The position numbers were made by a program, and so were the translations under genes. Source: JBJXFK01 sp046155505 (GTDB lineage: Bacteria > Planctomycetota > Phycisphaerae > UBA1845 > Fen-1342). Taken from it: a DNA stretch of 19,711 nt. The stretch is taken from assembly GCA_046155505.1 (NCBI GenBank), contig JBJXFK010000360.1, positions 1 through 19,711 of the forward strand. Direction: 5' to 3'. Position 1 is the first letter of the stretch, and every line of letters starts with the position of its first letter. Of the stretch, positions 16,403-19,711 are shown one piece after another. The notes under the pieces are model-generated. The model had not been told where the DNA came from and made no database searches. It was given only the letters and a program-made list of their open reading frames with translations.

Positions 16403-17368
16403 ATGCGCAAGTTTGTTCTAGGTTCCACAATCGCGGTCGCTGCGGCCTGTTCGGCCACGGCTCAGATCGACGGCGTGCTGGGCGCGGGTGAAGGCTACAG
16501 CCTGCTCGGCGCGCAGACGGTTCCGACCGGCTTCGGCAATAACCAGAGCGAGCTGAACGCCGCCTATTGCAAGAGCAACGGCGCGGGCGGCTATCAGCTC
16601 ATGCTGACCGGCAACCTCGAGTCGGGCGGCGGCTACAACGGCATGGTCATCTTCCTCGACAGCCGACCGGGCGGCGGCTTCGGCACCAATCTCGGCGGCG
16701 GCTATCGTCAGGCCGGCTCGTTCGGCGGCGCTCGCACCGATGACTGGGGCAACGACGTCGATGGCGGCTTCGGCATCGACGCCCGCGAAGCGTCGATCCT
16801 CGACTTCAACCCCGACTATGCCATCGCCATCGCTCACGATGGCACCTACTACACCAACATCATGGATCTGACGCTGCCGAATGATCCGTCGAGCGATCCG
16901 GCACGCGATTACTACATGGGTTCGAACGCCACCAACGGCGGCTCGACCACGCAGAACTACCTGGGCAATGCTGCTCGCCCCATCAGCTCGGCGTTCAACA
17001 ACACCAACTCGGTCGGCGTGAACGGCTATGACTTCGGCACGCCGCCGGGCGCCCTGGGCAATCCGCTCGATTCGACCACCGGTCTCGAGCTCGACCTGTC
17101 GGCCGGTTTCCTGGCCTCGCCGTTCGGCTTCCAGGTGCGCATGATGGCGTTCGTCACCAACGGTGGCGGCGACTTCCTGTCGAACCAGTTCCTGCCGGGT
17201 CTGCCGGGCGATCCGGGCAACCTCGGCACCCCGGGCGGCCTCGGCGGCAGCCCGCTGTTCGACGCGCGCACGTTCGCCGGCACTCGCCACTTCCTCGTCC
17301 CCGAGCCGACCAGCCTGGCGCTGCTCGGTCTGGCGGCGGCGGCTGTCGGCCTGCGTCGTCGTGGCTAA
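16403..17368 (+). CDS. PEP-CTERM sorting-domain surface protein
   Basis: A 321-residue secreted protein. The N-terminus MRKFVLGSTIAVAAACSATA is a Sec signal peptide, probably cleaved after ATA. The body is rich in Gly, Asn, Asp and Ser with few charged basic residues, a common look for these proteins. The last 23 residues form a classic PEP-CTERM signal: VPEPTSLALLGL, a short hydrophobic helix, then RRR. Exosortase recognises and cleaves such signals, linking the protein to extracellular matrix or envelope; no exosortase is in the window. The ATG at 16403 follows a strong GGAGG at close spacing; the frame is open upstream to 16202, but that sequence has no signal peptide. Codon use is more biased to C-ending codons than in neighbours, suggesting high expression. 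Confidence 0.93.
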   Translation: MRKFVLGSTIAVAAACSATAQIDGVLGAGEGYSLLGAQTVPTGFGNNQSELNAAYCKSNGAGGYQLMLTGNLESGGGYNGMVIFLDSRPGGGFGTNLGGGYRQAGSFGGARTDDWGNDVDGGFGIDAREASILDFNPDYAIAIAHDGTYYTNIMDLTLPNDPSSDPARDYYMGSNATNGGSTTQNYLGNAARPISSAFNNTNSVGVNGYDFGTPPGALGNPLDSTTGLELDLSAGFLASPFGFQVRMMAFVTNGGGDFLSNQFLPGLPGDPGNLGTPGGLGGSPLFDARTFAGTRHFLVPEPTSLALLGLAAAAVGLRRRG

Positions 17369-17431
17369 GCTGCGCGACATGCGGTGATCGGTTTGCATTG
17401 AACTTTGCATCGATCGCCAAAGATTGACACG

Positions 17432-17474
17432 ACAAGCGTGACGTCGCGATGGCGATGTCACGCTTGTTTCGTTT
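17432..17474 (+). terminator. Rho-independent-like terminator after the PEP-CTERM gene
   Basis: Arms 17432-17447 (ACAAGCGTGACGTCGC) and 17452-17467 (GCGATGTCACGCTTGT) pair over 16 bases with one G-T-type mismatch and a 4-base loop, followed by TTCGTTT. It lies 63 bases after the stop codon. The T-run is short, so it may be a weak or processing hairpin. Confidence 0.7.
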
Positions 17475-17611
17475 GCGGCGTCAGTACGACGCCCAAGGCT
17501 GAGACGTCCAAATAAGTTCAGCCCCGCCGCCCAATCGCCGCAACTTCGTGAGTGTCGCACGCGGTCGTCGCCACAAGCAGAGGCGCGGCCGTCCGCCGGC
17601 CTGTGTGTGGT

Positions 17612-17616
17612 GGAGG
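17612..17616 (+). promoter_or_regulatory. Ribosome binding site deciding the LysM protein start
   Basis: GGAGG nine bases upstream of the GTG at 17626. It is the best-placed site for the LysM gene and favours this start over the in-frame GTG at 17548, whose extra residues are Arg-rich. Confidence 0.6.
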
Positions 17617-17625
17617 TACGGTCGC

Positions 17626-19008
17626 GTGGACGTGGCGGCATCGGAGAATGGTTCAGCCTCGCATTGCAGGGACGGCACGTGCGCGTGCCGCAGCGGGCAC
17701 GGTCTGATTGTCGCACTGCCGAGCGAGGTGCGCTGGGGGTGTCGTCGCGTTCGCGCCAACAGAAGCGCGGCCGACGTGTCGCGTCATCTGCGACTCGACG
17801 CGCCGCGGTTCACGTTGGGTGCGCAGAGCGAGATCGGCTTACGGTTGAATCGCACGCCGCTGGCGCAGCTTGTCGCAGCGGGACGATTGGTGCTGGTTGA
17901 GGCGCTGCCGATCGAGCCGCGACTTGCGCCGGGCGCGCTGAAGCTGCCGCCGGTGATCGACCGCGTCGCGCCGCCCGAGAGCAGCACGCGCACCGGATGG
18001 ATCAAGATTCGCATCGTGCACCACCTGACCGGCGAACCGTTCTGCGGCGTGCGGCTGATCGTGCGCACGCCGACGGGCAGCGAGCGCGACTGCGAGACCG
18101 ATCGCGGCGGCATCGCTGCGGTGTTTGACATCGGCTCGGGCGATTGCCAGGTGAGCAGCGTGCTGGCCGATGCGCGATCGCCGCAGACGCTTGGCTTCGT
18201 GGGCACGGGCGAAGTGCCCAAGCGCGAGGCCCCGCAGCATCCACTGCACCGCGACGAGTACTTCACGCGCGCGACGTGGATCGCCGAACTCGTCGAGCAC
18301 AAAGTGCAAACCGGCGAGTCGCTGGACAGCATCGCGCGGCAGAACGGTACCGATTGGAAGACGCTTTGCGCGTTCAACTTCGGCACGCAGAACCCGGACG
18401 AGATCAACGCCGCGCTGCGCGATGTCGTGGGTTGCACGAAGAAAACGCCCGACGGGTTCAACTACAAATTCAGCAGCGAAGACGAACCTGGGATGATCTA
18501 CATCCCAATGCCGATCAAAGTTGCGGGTCTGGCCACCGAGCAGACGCACACCCTGAAAGTGAAGATCGGCGCGTTTCGACTGGTACTCGAAAATCACGCT
18601 GGCCTGCGCATTCCCAAGGCGGATTACCAAGTCACGTTCAGCGACGGCAGCGAGACGAGCGGCAAACTCGGTCGCGGCGGCATCAAGCTGCTGAGCGATC
18701 CGCCGCCGGGGCCGATGGAGATTCTCTATCCCGATCTCGACGACATCGAGGCGAAATCGCTGGCGGCGTGCACCCGCGACGGGTTTGATCGCCGGGATAT
18801 GACGGAGCTGCTGCGAGCGCTTCGCGACGCGGATGAAATTGTGCAGGCGACGATCAAGATGTACGACCAGTATTACAACGACCTGAGCGGGCAGGGCCTC
18901 TTGGCCGACATCGATCAGGAAGTGGTCGATCCGCAGGACGCGGTCGTGGTCGAGGCGCTGCTGCGCATCGCCGGCGTGCGGCAAGAGCCGGTTGCGGGTG
19001 GTGCGTAA
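17626..19008 (+). CDS. LysM-domain protein with flanking beta-rich domains
   Basis: A 460-residue protein of unknown role. Near the N-terminus is a Cys-rich stretch (CRDGTCACRSGHG), then RFTLGAQSEIGLRLNRTPLA. A beta-sandwich-like segment is at about residues 125-180 (WIKIRIVHHLTGEPFCGVRL, with DRGGIAAVFDI). A LysM-like module is at about 222-295 (EHKVQTGESLDSIARQNGTD, ending MIYIPM), with an insertion before the final strand. A second beta-rich segment is at about 305-385 (FRLVLENHAGLRIPKADYQV, SDGSETSGKLGRGGI). The C-terminus is helical and acidic. There is no signal peptide. This mix of LysM and small beta domains is seen in proteins next to spike and PAAR-type genes of contractile injection systems, but that link is an inference. 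The start is uncertain (GTG 17626 preferred, 17548 possible). Its TAA shares one base with the ATG of the next gene. Confidence 0.72.
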   Translation: MDVAASENGSASHCRDGTCACRSGHGLIVALPSEVRWGCRRVRANRSAADVSRHLRLDAPRFTLGAQSEIGLRLNRTPLAQLVAAGRLVLVEALPIEPRLAPGALKLPPVIDRVAPPESSTRTGWIKIRIVHHLTGEPFCGVRLIVRTPTGSERDCETDRGGIAAVFDIGSGDCQVSSVLADARSPQTLGFVGTGEVPKREAPQHPLHRDEYFTRATWIAELVEHKVQTGESLDSIARQNGTDWKTLCAFNFGTQNPDEINAALRDVVGCTKKTPDGFNYKFSSEDEPGMIYIPMPIKVAGLATEQTHTLKVKIGAFRLVLENHAGLRIPKADYQVTFSDGSETSGKLGRGGIKLLSDPPPGPMEILYPDLDDIEAKSLAACTRDGFDRRDMTELLRALRDADEIVQATIKMYDQYYNDLSGQGLLADIDQEVVDPQDAVVVEALLRIAGVRQEPVAGGA

Positions 19009-19711
19009 TGGGCGATTCCCCCGGACTGATGCTGACGCACCCGGTCGGTCGCATCGAGGCGATGCCGGAACACCACTCGGTCATCAAGGGCGCGAAGGTC
19101 AAGTATCGATTCGTGGCCGAAGAGCAGCCGTTGAAACTCTACCTGCCGCACGAGAACGACGGCGAGCAGCAGCAGGTCGACCCGGCGAAGGTGTTTGACC
19201 GAACGGGGCGCAGCGAACAGCCGATTCCGCATGAGCTGCTAGAGGATTATCAAAACGGCAAGATCGGGCAGACGCTCGCGTGGCTTGTCATCTACGACAA
19301 ACAGGCGGCGGGCGCGGATATTCCGCCGTTTGAGTGGGTGGGCCGCGGCAAGGATGAGATCGAAATCGAGTGGCGCTACCCGGGTGAGCACGTGGTGCTC
19401 ATCCGCATGGCGTGGTTTGCGGAAAATCCGACCAAGTCGCCGCGCGATCAGGCGGCGACGCACATTCTGTTTCGTCAGCGTGTTGATGAGAATGTGCAGA
19501 CGATCCAGCGGCGGCGCGTCGAACGGCGGCTCGCAAACAAGCCGTTGCCGCATCCGCAAACCGAACTGGAAGCGATGCGCGGCTACATCGACGCGGTCGA
19601 GGCGGCCGAGCGCCGGCAGAGTGTGCCGAAGGCGAAAGAGAAGGAGTATCGTCACCAGCTTGCTCAGAAGAAGCAGTATCGCGATCTGCTGGAAGAGATG
19701 ATCGCCGCCGA
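19008..19711 (+). CDS. Unknown protein, translationally coupled to the LysM gene, partial
   Basis: The frame is open for 234 codons to the right edge, so the C-terminus is missing. The ATG at 19008 uses the last base of the preceding TAA, which implies translational coupling and a shared function. The N-terminal half is predicted to be beta-rich (SVIKGAKVKYRFVAEEQPLK, FEWVGRGKDEIEIEWRYPGE, HVVLIRMAWF), resembling an Ig-like or PKD-like fold around residues 25-150. The second half is strongly helical and charged (RRRVERRLANK, EAMRGYIDAVEAAERR, KEKEYRHQLAQKKQYRDLLE) and may form a coiled coil. There is no signal peptide, membrane helix or recognisable catalytic motif. I do not recognise the family; a large secreted effector or scaffold is possible, but only as a guess. 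Confidence 0.7.
   Translation, partial: MGDSPGLMLTHPVGRIEAMPEHHSVIKGAKVKYRFVAEEQPLKLYLPHENDGEQQQVDPAKVFDRTGRSEQPIPHELLEDYQNGKIGQTLAWLVIYDKQAAGADIPPFEWVGRGKDEIEIEWRYPGEHVVLIRMAWFAENPTKSPRDQAATHILFRQRVDENVQTIQRRRVERRLANKPLPHPQTELEAMRGYIDAVEAAERRQSVPKAKEKEYRHQLAQKKQYRDLLEEMIAA

Noticed and set aside
16418..17716. Minus-strand open frame of 432 codons opposite the PEP-CTERM gene
   Set aside because: The plus strand has a signal peptide, ribosome binding site and PEP-CTERM tail. The antisense frame is a composition artefact of C-ending codons.
17839..18984. Minus-strand open frame of 381 codons opposite the LysM gene
   Set aside because: The plus strand carries the LysM pattern and a start/stop overlap with the next gene; the antisense product shows no motif.

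Overview
The window is a GC-rich stretch of bacterial chromosome. Several features together point to the Planctomycetota, perhaps a Phycisphaerae-like lineage: an ECF sigma factor followed by a membrane-anchored YfbK-type von Willebrand factor A protein, a PEP-CTERM surface protein, an MsmX/UgpC-type ABC ATPase without its transporter, and several families of short palindromic intergenic repeats. The taxonomy is an inference from content, not from a marker gene.

Layout, left to right. (1) 1-1646, minus: acyl-CoA carboxylase carboxyltransferase, cut by the left edge just before its C-terminus. (2) 1647-2014: a repeat-rich gap. (3) 2015-5822, plus: ECF sigma factor and a 1046-residue VWA protein, separated by nested hairpin repeats that encode the sigma gene's stop codon. 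(4) 5927-9422, minus: a cyclophilin, nadC (quinolinate phosphoribosyltransferase) and a large protein of unknown family, probably one transcription unit, with a perfect 23-bp inverted repeat before the last gene. (5) 9679-12545, plus: a putative lipoprotein, a YhaM-type OB-fold/HD-domain nuclease and a DinB-family protein, with copies of a short repeat between them; one copy supplies the DinB stop codon. (6) 12621-14450, minus: a membrane protein with a GspG-like C-terminal domain and two Rrf2-type regulators without cysteines. (7) 14966-16132, minus: the ABC ATPase, divergent from (8) a PEP-CTERM protein (16403-17368, plus) followed by a terminator-like hairpin. (9) 17626-19711, plus: a LysM protein with two predicted beta-rich domains, overlapping by one base the start of a second gene that runs off the right edge.

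Most genes here are housekeeping or common accessory types. The least explained pieces are the translationally coupled LysM pair at the right edge, whose organisation resembles cargo or accessory genes of contractile injection systems (an inference; no core component is visible); the unknown 630-residue protein with a Cys-x2-Cys-x5-Cys cluster; the composite VWA protein; and palindromic repeats that have become part of gene 3' ends. No tRNA, rRNA, CRISPR array, transposase or integrase was seen.
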